Translations under genes and position numbers: made by a program
Notes under the pieces: model-generated
Told to the model about the DNA's origin: nothing
Seen by the model: the letters and a program-made list of their open reading frames with translations, nothing else
The model's database searches: none
Assembly: GCA_029224185.1 (NCBI GenBank)
Contig: CM055188.1
Coordinates: 8,418,497 to 8,482,496 of the forward strand
DNA: 64,000 bases
Source of the DNA: Karalla daura
Taxonomy: Eukaryota > Chordata > Actinopteri > Chaetodontiformes > Leiognathidae
Reading direction: 5' to 3'
In this document: in pieces, positions 47,000 through 63,574 of the stretch
Numbering within the stretch: position 1 is the stretch's first letter
How the letters are laid out: each line of letters begins with the position of its first letter

Positions 47000-47690
47000 A
47001 ATTGCCTTGTGCGCCACCGTTCCAATTTGAGGTCAAGAAGCTCTCCATCCATACCATAAACAGCACAGATCCTGTGCCATTTCCCTTCATGAGACAAGAC
47101 ATTCGTAAAATATTTGCATAAGCACTAACAATCAGGACATGTTTCCCAGCTGAAGATGCAGGGGAACAACCCTCTGTCCAGGCCTTGGAGCTTAGTTTAT
47201 TACTTCCACCTAACAGCAGTGCCATAATGTCCCTGCCGTAGGTTTCAGTTTTCTTATTTCAGTGTAGGTCCCACAGTCATGCTGCATAATTCTCTGCTAC
47301 AACACAAAGTGGAATAAAGAATTTCTGGGAGGTCTGTGGTGAAGTTGTCTTCAAGGTGGTTTGTAACTGTGACTGATGAGTTGTAATGGAGTTGAGCAGT
47401 TTAGATAGTTGTACTTTCTGACATCCTCAATTATGCGCTCAATGATTTGGTCCATGTTTACTCATAAGTGAAAATTTAAAAATGGTAGTCTAGCAGAAGG
47501 GGCAAACGAGTAAACCCAAGCTCCTGAAATGATGCTGCACAGCAGAAAAATCACAGTGCTTAAAACTAAAAAACAGAAAATTTGAGAGGCACCCATAAGC
47601 TACGTGGAGGGACTTGACACTGGAGCTTACAGGTACGGCACGAATGTAGACATGGAAGCATTTACCATGCTTACGCTGACACCACATGAA
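47000..47690. other. Intronic stretch without genes
   Basis: An 88-codon minus-strand frame at 46959-47225 overlaps the LINE end and has no separate support. Confidence 0.5.
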
Positions 47691-47697
47691 TATATAG

Positions 47698-47845
47698 GTT
47701 CATTCAATCTATTCAAGGATTCATTCCATACATTTAAGAGTTTATTCAATATATTCGAAGTTCAATCCAAATATTCAAGGGTTCATATGTGTTCACATGT
47801 TCAAATTTATAGAGATTCAATCTGTATATGCAAGGATTGATTTAT
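47698..47845 (+). repeat. Degenerate 20-22 bp minisatellite
   Basis: About seven units of the type GGTTCATTCAATATATTCAA follow each other, e.g. starting near 47698, 47718, 47739, 47760, 47780 and 47816. Units are diverged and one is shortened. Confidence 0.75.
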
Positions 47846-48229
47846 GTGGTGAAGAAATTTTTTGGTATACTTGTCGAAGATCTGTCTACTCATTTGATGA
47901 TATCACCAGGAGATGGGACACTGGGCAATGATGCAGCTTTGTTTTAGGCATCAGCCCATCAACAGGGGGAAGCAACAAAAATAGTAATAGTAACAGCATC
48001 ACCTGTGCCCTGACAGATTAGTTAAAGTTAAGAAAAATCACACAACTTCAAAAGTTCTCTTCATGTCACTTACCTATATAATGCTCTATATCACTTTATC
48101 TGCCTCTCTTCTTAACGTTTTTTTTCTTTTCTTTTTTTTGCGTATTTTACAATTTGAAAGTTATTGATTTGAAACGTGCTTGTCTTCATCAGTCCTATAA
48201 TACTTCACACTTAGTAATTATCTCTGTAT
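47846..48229. other. Stretch without genes
   Basis: T-rich tract at 48117-48140; no coding signal. Confidence 0.55.
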
Positions 48230-48320
48230 TTGTGTGTGTGTGTGTGTTTGTGTGTGGTGTATATATACATATACCACACAGCACACATACGCACACACTG
48301 TACAACACACACACAAACAA
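48230..48320. repeat. (TG)n ... (CA)n inverted simple repeat
   Basis: A (TG)-rich arm (48230-48260) and a (CA)-rich arm (48274-48316) face each other around the near-palindrome GGTGTATATATACATATACC. The whole can fold as a long imperfect hairpin or Z-DNA-prone segment. Confidence 0.75.
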
Positions 48321-48329
48321 AAAGACAGA

Positions 48330-50270
48330 AATCATTGTGACAGCACTGCACTGCAGCTGCATTTTTGTAGCAGGACCAGTGTCTTGCCATAATGACATGC
48401 ACATATGTTGCAAATAAATGGAGGCCTTGGTCTGAAGTGGCCAGCAATGTGTTCAGTCATCAGGCAGCAGTTGCTACGACTGACTGTGTGTGACTTTGTG
48501 ACTCCACACATGCAGCTTTCATTGAATTTTGAAATTGTGTTTATAGTCATGATTAAGGTTTGGACACACCATCGGCGGGTGCTGATAAGCATCTGCAGCA
48601 AGCAACTGGGTGGTGTGTGAGCCGACGTGTCGAGGGTTTTCGGCGAATTCAACAATGTTGAATCAGCATCATGACAGGCTGCCATTGAAATGAACTGCTC
48701 TGATTGGTTGTTTGGCTAGCAAATCAGTGCAAATCACCACACTACAAAGACTCCATGGTCACAATGCAGACACACATACAGGCATCAGCACTAGTGGCTC
48801 TGAGTTATTAATTAATCCACGTCATCACTGCTTTTGGATCTATTTCTGCAACGTAGCTAGAAAATGAGGACTTTAAGGTACTTCCTGATGCCTACAAGGT
48901 CTGGGATCACCATACACAGGACTTATCTCTTGTGTGTTTGTGAGCCAAACGGTATTAAATCTGATGTCCTTGCAGCATTGATGTTACTGCAATAGGTACA
49001 TTTTCAATACATCAGTACTGACTTAGAAGACCATGTTAGCTTTTGAAACCACTTCCAGTGGATAAAAAAGAACTACAAACCACAGGCAGCAATAGCTAAC
49101 ACAAATGAAAAGGACAGTTTTTCACAGACAAATAGTTACCACAAACCAAAAGATTGTGATGTTACAGCATCTAATTGCTGGGCAAAGTGCAGGTACTTCC
49201 CAATATTTTATTATTAGAAAATAGTTCAAATCAGAAGAATAGTCTTCCCAAATACTGATGAGTACTAAGCATCTCTTTTTCCAAAGGTTTTCAAAGATCG
49301 AAGTCAAAATCGAAGAAAGCTTATGTCTCCTCAGTCAGAACCCATTGTAGCTGGACTTGGAGTCACAACCCGAACAAAGGTGCACCACAAGCCCAAAAGT
49401 ACTGAGATGAGTTGAATACATTTTCATATTGTCTCAGATTCTACAGTCCATCTGATCCAGTACGTATTACAACTGCTTCCATCCTACCCCTGAAAAATTA
49501 TTGCAGATAATGCAAGCGTGAGCTTCTGGTCATCTGGAAGGTCTAAGGAGCAGAGGATATTTTTGCCTCTGACAGGTCTTCACTGTGGCACTGTGTCTTT
49601 ATCCATTCCTACTTAATGATTTCACCTCTTAATTAAGACTGACCTATAAACCCCTCTGTAATAAATCTGAAAGAATCTGTGCATCATGGATGTCTCCCCA
49701 TCCCTATAAGGGGATCTGTTTTTGGTGTAAACGACTGACTACAGAGGGAGCATAACAGTAAGAGCGGAGAGATTGGGAGGGGGAAAGAGAGCCAAACTGC
49801 CAAAACGGCTGTACAAGAGGGAGGGCAAGAGGGAGATGAATACTCTTTGATTGCAGAAAAGTACCACTGGGGAAGCAAAGCTTTGCTACAACTACTTTGT
49901 GGAATCCAGGCCACGCAACATATATGAGGCACAGAGGCATCAAACCACTCCAACACTTGGCCATCTGGAGATATGAAAAGACAAGCATGTGTGGTGGAGA
50001 GCTACCTCTGCATTCATGCAGATTGTGGATAATGGTTGAGAAAGAAGAGGTGACTAACAAACAACAGGTAGTTGACAATGGCCCTCTTCCTCTGCCATTT
50101 ATAATGACAATAACTGTCCAGATTGAGTGGTTGGGGGGAAAAGGGTGGTCTGAATCCTTCCTGGCTGGCTAGCCAGACAAGCTGACTCTGTAATGATGCT
50201 GCCTGTTATTGGGTCAGATTAGGATTGGGTCGTAGGGGTTAACCAAAACCCTCCTCCCTTGGCTTGTCTG
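48330..50270. other. Intronic stretch without supported genes
   Basis: Overlapping frames of 90-125 codons at 49684-50172 (both strands) show no domains; the minus-strand ones are serine/proline-rich by composition. Confidence 0.5.
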
Positions 50271-50278
50271 TGGACAGC

Positions 50279-50298
50279 CTATTTATAGGCTGCAGCTG
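50279..50298. promoter_or_regulatory. MEF2-like site next to an E-box
   Basis: CTATTTATAG (50279-50288) fits the MEF2 consensus exactly and is followed by CAGCTG (50293-50298). Such pairs occur in muscle and neuronal enhancers; here it is a motif observation only. Confidence 0.25.
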
Positions 50299-50299
50299 C

Positions 50300-51000
50300 A
50301 TCAGCACCCACTGGAGGAAATTCAGCTTACACACTGCAGGCCAACTGTGAGAGATTCAACCTGAATCCTGCTAGATAATTCCAGGCAGCAGTCAGGGAAT
50401 CACTACACCACATCTTTATGTAGTATTTTTCAATCTGGTTAAGAAGAGAGATGAAATATGATATATGCATTCTAATCACCATGGCCATGGCAGTTTAATG
50501 TTTGATATGATATGGTCAAATAATGATATATTTCCTGGATTGCATTTTATATAAAATAATGGTTGCAGGAAACAATATGTATTTCACTTGCATTTATTTT
50601 TAATATGAATCTTAGAGTCCGAGACTTGCATGAGTTGAACAGGAGCATAGTTTCACACAATGTCTTAATGAGATTTAGTCCCATTTTGTTCCTCATTCAA
50701 TGACTTAGACAAGCAGTAACAATAGAGATGATCACAGCATTGTAATGAACCCAGCTTGGCACGTTCCTTCATATCCATGCTAATTTTCCTAATATTATTA
50801 TCTCAGAAAATGTCTTTCTGGAACAATCTATGACCATGGCCAACATTGTCTTACTTGTAAAATTGGAGTAATTTCTGCATGCAAGGATGAGATTAATGGA
50901 AAAACCAGTCAGACAATACTGTATATCTTAGTGCAGAGCAGGAGGCAGAAGATCCTTCATTCACATTGGAAATTACATTGTTTAAAATTGTAATGTTTAT
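50300..51000. other. Stretch without genes
   Basis: AT-rich intronic DNA with no recognised feature. Confidence 0.55.
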
Positions 51001-51002
51001 TT

Positions 51003-51125
51003 TGACCTGCATTGGACTGGTGTCTCCGGGCTGTACAGTATTCCCTGCCCTGTGTACGCTATGATAGGTTTCAGCACACCCTTGCAACATAAGTATGTAA
51101 GTATGTAAGATAATGGATGAATACT
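51003..51125 (+). repeat. 3' half of the ubiquitous teleost repeat
   Basis: 'GCATTGGACTGGTGTCTCC', 'TGTACAGTATTCCCTGCCC', 'GATAGGTTTCAGCACACCC' and 'GATAATGGATGAAT' follow the order of the tail of the repeat seen at 5278-5550. Confidence 0.6.
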
Positions 51126-51150
51126 TATTTTTGTTCTTTGTTGTATATCT

Positions 51151-51167
51151 GTATGTATGTATGTATG

Positions 51168-51198
<31 letters not shown>
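51151..51198. repeat. (GTAT)n microsatellite
   Basis: About twelve GTAT units with one ATAT interruption; shorter GTAAGTAT repeats precede it at 51090-51110. Confidence 0.9.
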
Positions 51199-56980
<5,782 letters not shown>

Positions 56981-56984
56981 TATG

Positions 56985-57200
56985 GAACAATGGCAGCTGT
57001 CTTTCAGGGCCCCTATCCAGCTATAAGCCCTAGGAAATTGCATGGGATGCCCATGCCGTTGCAGTATCTCTGAGTAGATGAATGTTCTCCACCCACTGTA
57101 CAGTCAGTTGCCAGATCAGTGTACTTCTTCATCCTATCAAATGCAGCCACCAACCTCTCTTCCCACAAGACAATGATTTCCAACATAAGGACCAAATTGC
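56985..57200 (-). mobile_element. Possible C-terminal scrap of a retrotransposon polyprotein
   Basis: The minus strand reads 'LEIIVLWEERLVAAFDRMKK' and 'YTDLATDC', resembling the 'ELTVPWEERxxEAxERKxxKY' segment near the C-terminus of several invertebrate and fish retrotransposon proteins. The expected 'VEVGCRGF' that should follow is only vaguely present. Family not assigned. Confidence 0.35.
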
Positions 57201-57880
57201 TAGGAACGCAATATCACACTGTGGTTGCCCTAGGGGAAAGTTAACTGGCAGTCAAGGTCATCTGTCATATTAGACTCACTGCCAGAAAAGACCATGGCCT
57301 TGACTTACTGGCCTCAGCCTTACCCCGCCATCTTGACTGACAAACTGAATATGCTACTGAAATTGTGGACTGGACGATAGTTATATTACTGTGTAAACCA
57401 TCTCTGTGTCAGCTCTGCCTTGGCCCCAAGAGAGGCTATGCTACAGGCTTGAGTTTTGGAAGACACAAAGTTGGGAACAAAGCTAAACCAAAACATAGAT
57501 GCTGATTCAAAGAACTGAGGACTGAGAACTGAGGTGTCAGAGCCAATCGTCATGGAGGCAGGTGCTGTAGGATTGAAGGCACCAGAGCACCGGAGCACCG
57601 AGGGATTTGAGTCGGGGAGTGCATGCATTGCTACATGAACATAATCAAAACTGAAACTTAATTTGACTTTCTGGTCCCTGGAGTACAGATAGTTGCTAGT
57701 GGGTCCCATATTGGGGCACTGCTCACCCTCGTTCTGGTGCTAGTAAGAACACACAGGTGCGTGTGCGTGCCCCTCACTCAACCAGAGCACAACCAACAGC
57801 GTGCGACAGGGTCGTAAAGTAGGGGGGCGATTAGCCCACTGGCCCCCCGTTCTGGCACCAGCAGACACATGTCACATATA
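57201..57880. other. Stretch without supported genes
   Basis: A 107-codon minus-strand frame (57386-57709) has no known domain. A 24 bp segment near 57551-57574 recurs inverted near 58187-58210 with one mismatch. Confidence 0.5.
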
Positions 57881-58036
57881 CAGTAGATCAGATATTCTCA
57901 AAGTGTGGTGTGTGGGAGAAAAAAATGTGATGGCTGTTTGGATTGTTTCAGTTAGATCTTTCAACACATTAAATACGTGTAAATAAACATTTCCATTGTA
58001 AAGTGTAAAATCAAAAGTAGACATTTTAATAAACAG

Positions 58037-58365
58037 CAGGGTTTTTCCTGGCTCAAAATGAGGCGGAGGTGGTACCATACTGGGGGGTGGGGGGTATGTA
58101 GTATTTGCCCTACCATTATAATCCGGCAGCCGGAAAGTTTTGAAGTTCCACAGTGCTCTAGTGGAACCACTAGCACCACAGCATGCCATCCTACAGCACC
58201 CGCCTCCATGACCCACAACCAACAAATGCAGGTGGGATCTGGATTTTTTTCTGGAGGGATGTTTTATTTTTTATTTTTTCATCGCGATATCAATCGCTCT
58301 GGCTGGGGTCAACTGGAGGTGGCACAAAACTAGCTGGAGGCGACCGCCATACATGAAACTCCCTG
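58037..58365. mobile_element. Putative smaller hAT-like insert nested in the element
   Basis: The segment begins CAGGGTTTTTC and ends GAAACTCCCTG, a CAGGG...CCCTG terminus pattern of hAT MITEs. Flanks TAATAAACAG and TAACAAATAG are similar but do not form a clean 8 bp duplication in register, so the borders are uncertain. Confidence 0.4.
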
Positions 58366-58464
58366 TAACAAATAGAAAAACACTCCTAAAGTGCATACTT
58401 CCACAGAGGTAGCTCAGTTCCTACTCCCATTTTAAAATGAGAGTGCATGCAGTTCAGTCCTTAC

Positions 58465-58530
58465 TTGTATTGAAGAGGATTTCAAGGCTGCATGCTGTTG
58501 CAACACAGCTAATGAAGCAGCAGATAGTCC
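58465..58530 (+). repeat. Dispersed 60 bp repeat, copy 1
   Basis: 'GGATTTCAAGGCTGCATG' and 'CTAATGAAGCAGCAGATA' recur in order at 62788-62850. Confidence 0.7.
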
Positions 58531-59115
58531 CTCTTACCATTTAAAAATAAGAGTGCACTGTACGCTGATTGTGTATTGCCCATTCTTGCATATTATACCG
58601 CAGACCATCACCAAGAAAGAATCAGCTTGAGTCACGGTATACAGTGACCAACATACAGTGAAAATTTCAGAACAATTTGTTCACGCGTTAGCAAGTTGTT
58701 TTGCAAACCTACCAACAACCAACCCATTCACCCTCATTTAATTTTTCCATAACCGTGTAAAAACGGGGTTGTGTTGCTGCTAATTTTAAACACAGCTGAA
58801 AATCATACTTTTCCCCCATACATACAGGCTACTTTCTGCTCCTAAGTCATCTCTCTTGTTTGCTATAAATTTGTGCTTTCACATGTTGCATTATTTTAAA
58901 ACATTTATTACAGTTCAATTTAATTAAAATATGAGTGCATTAATATGAATGTGATTATTTGATGTATGTTCTCATTTGAGCATGATTAAACATGCTGCCT
59001 TTTTAAGAGAGCTTAATGTGTAATTTAGAAGATGTGGGAAAATCTGTGCATCAACACGGTTGGGATATTGAACAGGGTGCATGGCCAAAAAAGTTTAGGA
59101 AACACTGCACTAGAT

Positions 59116-59979
59116 CAAAAAAACGAGCTTGACAATGCCTCTGAACTGAGTGAGGACTAATTTTTCTCCTTTGGGAAGAGGGTGTTAAGTGCCCTGCTCC
59201 AGTCTGAAGTGATGGATTAGATGGATTCCAAGCCTCCTTGTTGCAAGTGTTTGACCATTTGGCTTTGGGGTTACTGCAGGCATCTCTTGAGACTGTCTTT
59301 TGGTTTCTGCATTTTACATTACTCTGCATATAAACTGCTGTGGGCTTCGTGAACATTGTGGGTGTGCAGCCTGCCTGGAAGGCTGATCATCCCCTCTTGC
59401 CAGTTGCAATAAAGAGATCATTAGTTATGTGGTGCTCAACCCGGCCATGATCCTTCCTTTTCTGATTTGTCTCTGCAAACTTGCACGTAGAGGCTGATCC
59501 TGCGGCAGGACCAGCCCAGTTAGGTTGTCACCTTGGACAACCCATAGGTGCATTGTTTCAGGGACTGCTGTTCTTTGTTATTTCTATTCCATTTTTTTTT
59601 CTTTATATGCATCCTGCTTGGTCTATCTTTCATCCTCGATCTTGGTTGATCATCAGGCTGCTTTGTTCCATTTGCAGTAAGTATTAAGGTCAATGTAATG
59701 TGCTACAAAGATAGATCTTGCCCCTTTAATCCTGGAGCATCTGTATGTGGTGGGGGAGTGACAGTGACATCTCCAATACAACAAGGATCTCTATTTTATC
59801 TTTACAATGATGCAACTTTATTTACCTCTTATGGTGGACTACAATATAAACTTATATCTTCTGATGTCTGTCCAGTGGGCTTCGACTCACAAGGGCAAAT
59901 GGAAGATGGCAGATGGTCTTAGAAGACATCAGGGCTACTGTGGACATAACGACTCTCATATGTTTGCAGAACCCCCACG

Positions 59980-59980
<1 letters not shown>
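59116..59980. other. Stretch without genes
   Basis: No recognised coding sequence or element. Confidence 0.55.
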
Positions 59981-60034
<54 letters not shown>

Positions 60035-60097
60035 TGTATGCATACGCACACAGGCACGCACTCAGACATGCACGCACACACACACACACACACACAA
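59981..60097. repeat. (CA)n microsatellite, two blocks
   Basis: About 24 CA units at 59981-60028, an interrupted stretch with CACGCA and CATGCA words, and a second block of about 12 units to 60097. Confidence 0.95.
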
Positions 60098-61683
60098 ACA
60101 CCTTTTTTATTCTTTATCCTCCAGATTACTGGAGCCACCATCTGTCTCTGTGCGTTGATGGAAATATGGGAGTGTTATTTAAGGCATAAATCAGAAGGCA
60201 GGGCCGTATGCAGTTTGAGGAAACGCAAAAATAGGTAGTTTTTGTTTTCTTTCTAATTTCATGAAGACAAGCACAAATATACTAAGATAAAGCATTTTCT
60301 GTATTTGTACTGTGAGAAAATGTATCACTCAAACAGTGTGACAGAAATCGGCTTCTGCATAGCAGACATTTAAAAAGTTAAAAAATCCCAGTGAGTGACT
60401 GATTTCACCAATAGAAACTGGATTCTTCATAGGAAATGGTAATGAATCCACAAATCAGCATGATGCTTTCCATGTTCAAAATCATTTCACATGGTCAGTT
60501 AGTTTCATATATACAAATCCCAAATCTTTCATCAAGTTGAGAATGTGCAAGAGCTTTCATGGCCACATTTGAACCAAATTTTCCCATGTTCCAAATATGT
60601 ATTCGGGCTGGGTCGTATCATTTATCTGTCTGTACTGCATGCAGCATAGGAGTCATTTCATGCTTAAATACAAATTCCTAATCCTTAATGTGTCATGGGC
60701 GCTTTTTCCATTTTTAATAAGACATGGTTGAGTTAAATCGTGGCAGCAGACACTGGCTCATATTATTTACTCCTAATGCTTGTTTCCAGGGTGACTTTGT
60801 CTCTTCATTCAACTGCGCTAAGTACCTAGGAACAAAAATTCTAATTTAATATTAAATCCTTCTATTTTTCTCATTTACTCCACATAGCTAATCTCATGTT
60901 CCACTGCTTTATCTTTTTGTCTTGATGTGTCTACAGAACAGACAGGATTTGAAGGCAGCGTGATACCTTTATTGTGCTGAGATACTTAATTTGCAGCCTA
61001 ACTTAAACACAACACTGGGGTGACATGATGCCTCTTTGCTTATCAAACATTAAAACACTGTTGATATTAGTGCAGTGTGGGTAGAAAACATCTTCCAAAC
61101 ATCTGCTGTGTTGCCCCCAATGGCTTGTGCTGATTTAGAATTTTTCAAACAGCAAATCTTTGATTAAACCAAAAAACATTCTGCTTTAGTATAAGACACC
61201 TTTTATCCCTCAAAGACTGATGTTTGGAAATAGGAGTTTTGCACTTCACAAATGCTGACCTGAGGATTCAAATCCATTGCTAATTGGAAACCCTGAGGGA
61301 GAGACAAAGGCAGAGAGTATGGTGAAATCCCTGAGCCACGTCTAAAAAATGTAATTTTTTGTAACAGTTGAAAGTTTAATTAGAACTGTCATTTACTTTA
61401 TCAAAGCACATATGTTTACCTTGTGACTGCAAAACAACAGTGATGAAATAAAACCTCACCATAGCTGTGTTTATGCAACACAGCTGAAGCCTACAGTTGG
61501 AATGTCATTCGGATATCATAAACACATCTTGATACGTGACACAAAGACAGGCACATGGGAGCATAATAAATTCAATCTAAACATTCCCTAGTTGTTAACA
61601 ATAGGCCAAAAGAGAGAGTGGCACAGGAAATGATTTATAACGTGTCTATTAGCATGAACAACACATGCCAGCCTCAACCCCCC
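60098..61683. other. Intronic stretch without genes
   Basis: No coding signal. 60600-60860 is repeat-free with homeodomain-type AT words and may be conserved noncoding sequence. Confidence 0.5.
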
Positions 61684-61705
61684 GACACACACACACACAG
61701 ACACA

Positions 61706-61755
<50 letters not shown>
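61684..61755. repeat. (CA)n microsatellite
   Basis: About 34 CA units with two GA interruptions. Confidence 0.95.
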
Positions 61756-61758
<3 letters not shown>

Positions 61759-63070
61759 GCCTATAATCAACCTCCCTCAAGACATTTGAATTAAGAGTTG
61801 TTGCTCATATCAAAATATTATTAGCGGTAATGATCATCATAAAATTATCCCCTTGTGTGTGTGTTGACACCAGCACCATTTACATTTAAGGGATGACAAT
61901 GGTTGCTTTTTCCAAGCTGCACATTAGTTCCACATTTTCCCTGGTGTAAAGCAGTTACGGTCTGACTTTAACTTGCTCCAAGGTTGAAATATCAAACTGT
62001 CTTAAAAAATATGAATATCATTATTAAATTATTCAAACAGCAATTTATAGCATCTCTCTTCAGAACAAGAAAAGTTTACTTTCATCTGTTATTGTTAGTC
62101 AATCTGCTTGTGGGGTATCCATATAACATCATTTACAAATCATTTTGACAGTCTAGTGATTTCTTGCTGTCTCAGTCACAACAATGTGTTCCATTAAACA
62201 TCCTGTGATACTGTCATGAACCGACACTTTAAATAAAAATGAATTGAACTGAAAAGTGTGTGACCCTATAATCAGTGCTAATCTGGATGATCATGGCTTC
62301 AGACATTCGCTCACATAATACGTGCTGGGGCTGATGCTTTGAATCAATCTTGCTGCCAAGACGTGGACACCACCCCCAACGTGAATCTCAGTGCAAGGTG
62401 TTTGAGGACTAATAGGACAAGACTGGCTGCCCATTCCATCTCTGTCCCTGGTCCATTCTTTACACAGCAAGCAGTATACCAGCCTAATGACCAGCACTTG
62501 GGAGGTATATGCTTAGCAGTCCTGTGCAGAGCTCTCCATAAGGTGAAGTACTTGTTACATACAATCCTATGCAAGGTCTTCTAGCCCTCTTCCGTGTCTA
62601 TTTCAGTCCATTGTTCATCAAAATGGAATCAGTCTTAAGAGTCAACAAAATAGAACAGTTTCTAATTAGCAAATGGGGAGCAGGAGAAACAATGAAAGCA
62701 TGTCAGAGCATAAATGTTTTGTTGCTACTAGCAAGGAAGCAAGGACTCAGTAATGTCTGTGCTAGTGAGACTGCAGCAATATAAAGTGTATTAAAGGGGA
62801 TTTCAAGGCTGCATGATGAAGCAACGCTGACTAATGAAGCAGCAGATAATAACAACACCAGAAACTGTGAGCCAGGCAAAAGTGACGTTTGTGATGTCTG
62901 AAGTGAAGAATGTGACTCCTCTTCCTTTTCTTTCCCTTCTTCCATAAATCTCTCATTAGTTTGTTTCCTTGCACTGTGCACATTGCTTCAAGTCTGCTGG
63001 AAGCAAGAGCTGTCAAATTCCCATGTGCTGAAGCTAGTGTTTCCTCACTGAGGGAGGCCTTCAGAAAATA
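61756..63070. other. Intronic stretch without genes
   Basis: Frames at 62291-62981 on both strands carry no recognised domain. Confidence 0.5.
62788..62850 (+). repeat. Dispersed 60 bp repeat, copy 2
   Basis: Second copy of the segment at 58465-58530, same orientation, with a few substitutions and small indels. Confidence 0.7.
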
Positions 63071-63077
63071 TTTTAAT

Positions 63078-63164
63078 GCATAGTGAAATCACCATCTGTG
63101 ATTTCACTATGCACCCACCACCACCACCACCACTGTGGTGGTGCAGCACCAGCCATGGTGCTGC
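63078..63164. repeat. Row of three adjacent stem-loops
   Basis: Hairpin 1: perfect 15 bp arms 63078-63092 and 63098-63112 (GCATAGTGAAATCAC) with a five-base loop. Hairpin 2: (CCA)n against (GTG)n arms about 63121-63143. Hairpin 3: perfect 9 bp arms 63143-63151 and 63156-63164 (GCAGCACCA) with a four-base loop. Confidence 0.85.
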
Positions 63165-63480
63165 TTAGAGCACTATTCCCAATGAAGACATGTTTCTGCT
63201 GTGAAGGTCAATGTCAAATCTGTGACAGTGGTACTTGAAGTTCAACTTAAACCACTTGTGGCTAAAAGTTTCCATTGATTGTCAATTGGTGTAAAAATAA
63301 GAAATGAAAACTTCCTGAGCATCCTGGCTCTCCTGATGCCTGTAACACTTTATGTTGCCTCTGAATATGATTAGGTACTGAGTAGTTTCTTCATTTAAGT
63401 GAAAATATGTACCTTCAACTCATTGCAGCAATTACCACTTGTACCATATGGGCTTTGTCTTTCATAAAATTGTAATAAGA

Positions 63481-63530
63481 ATTTTATTTTATTTTATTTT
63501 TTTTATTTTGCATTTTATTTTATTATACTA
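63481..63530. repeat. (TTTTA)n-rich tract
   Basis: Repeated ATTTT units with T-runs, possibly an old poly(A) tail on the minus strand. Confidence 0.8.
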
Positions 63531-63574
63531 CGATATGGCATCAACACGAGTTACTTCATCTCCTTTCCAATTCC

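Larger units (their letters stand above)
57889..59107. mobile_element. hAT-like nonautonomous element with 8 bp target duplication
   Basis: The left end CAGATATTCTCAAAGTGTGG and right end (minus) CAGTGTTTCCTAAACTTTTT resemble the CAGTGTTTCTCAAA termini of hAT elements. They are flanked by CAGTAGAT (57881-57888) and CACTAGAT (59108-59115), which match at seven of eight bases. The interior has no transposase and carries a further putative insert at 58037-58365. Confidence 0.62.

Noticed and set aside
49684..50172. Overlapping 90-125 codon frames on both strands
   Set aside because: No domains or splice signals; likely due to low stop density by chance.
59807..60238. 143-codon frame with Thr-His repeats and its minus-strand Cys-Val counterparts
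   Set aside because: Composed of the (CA)n tract; nothing outside it looks coding.
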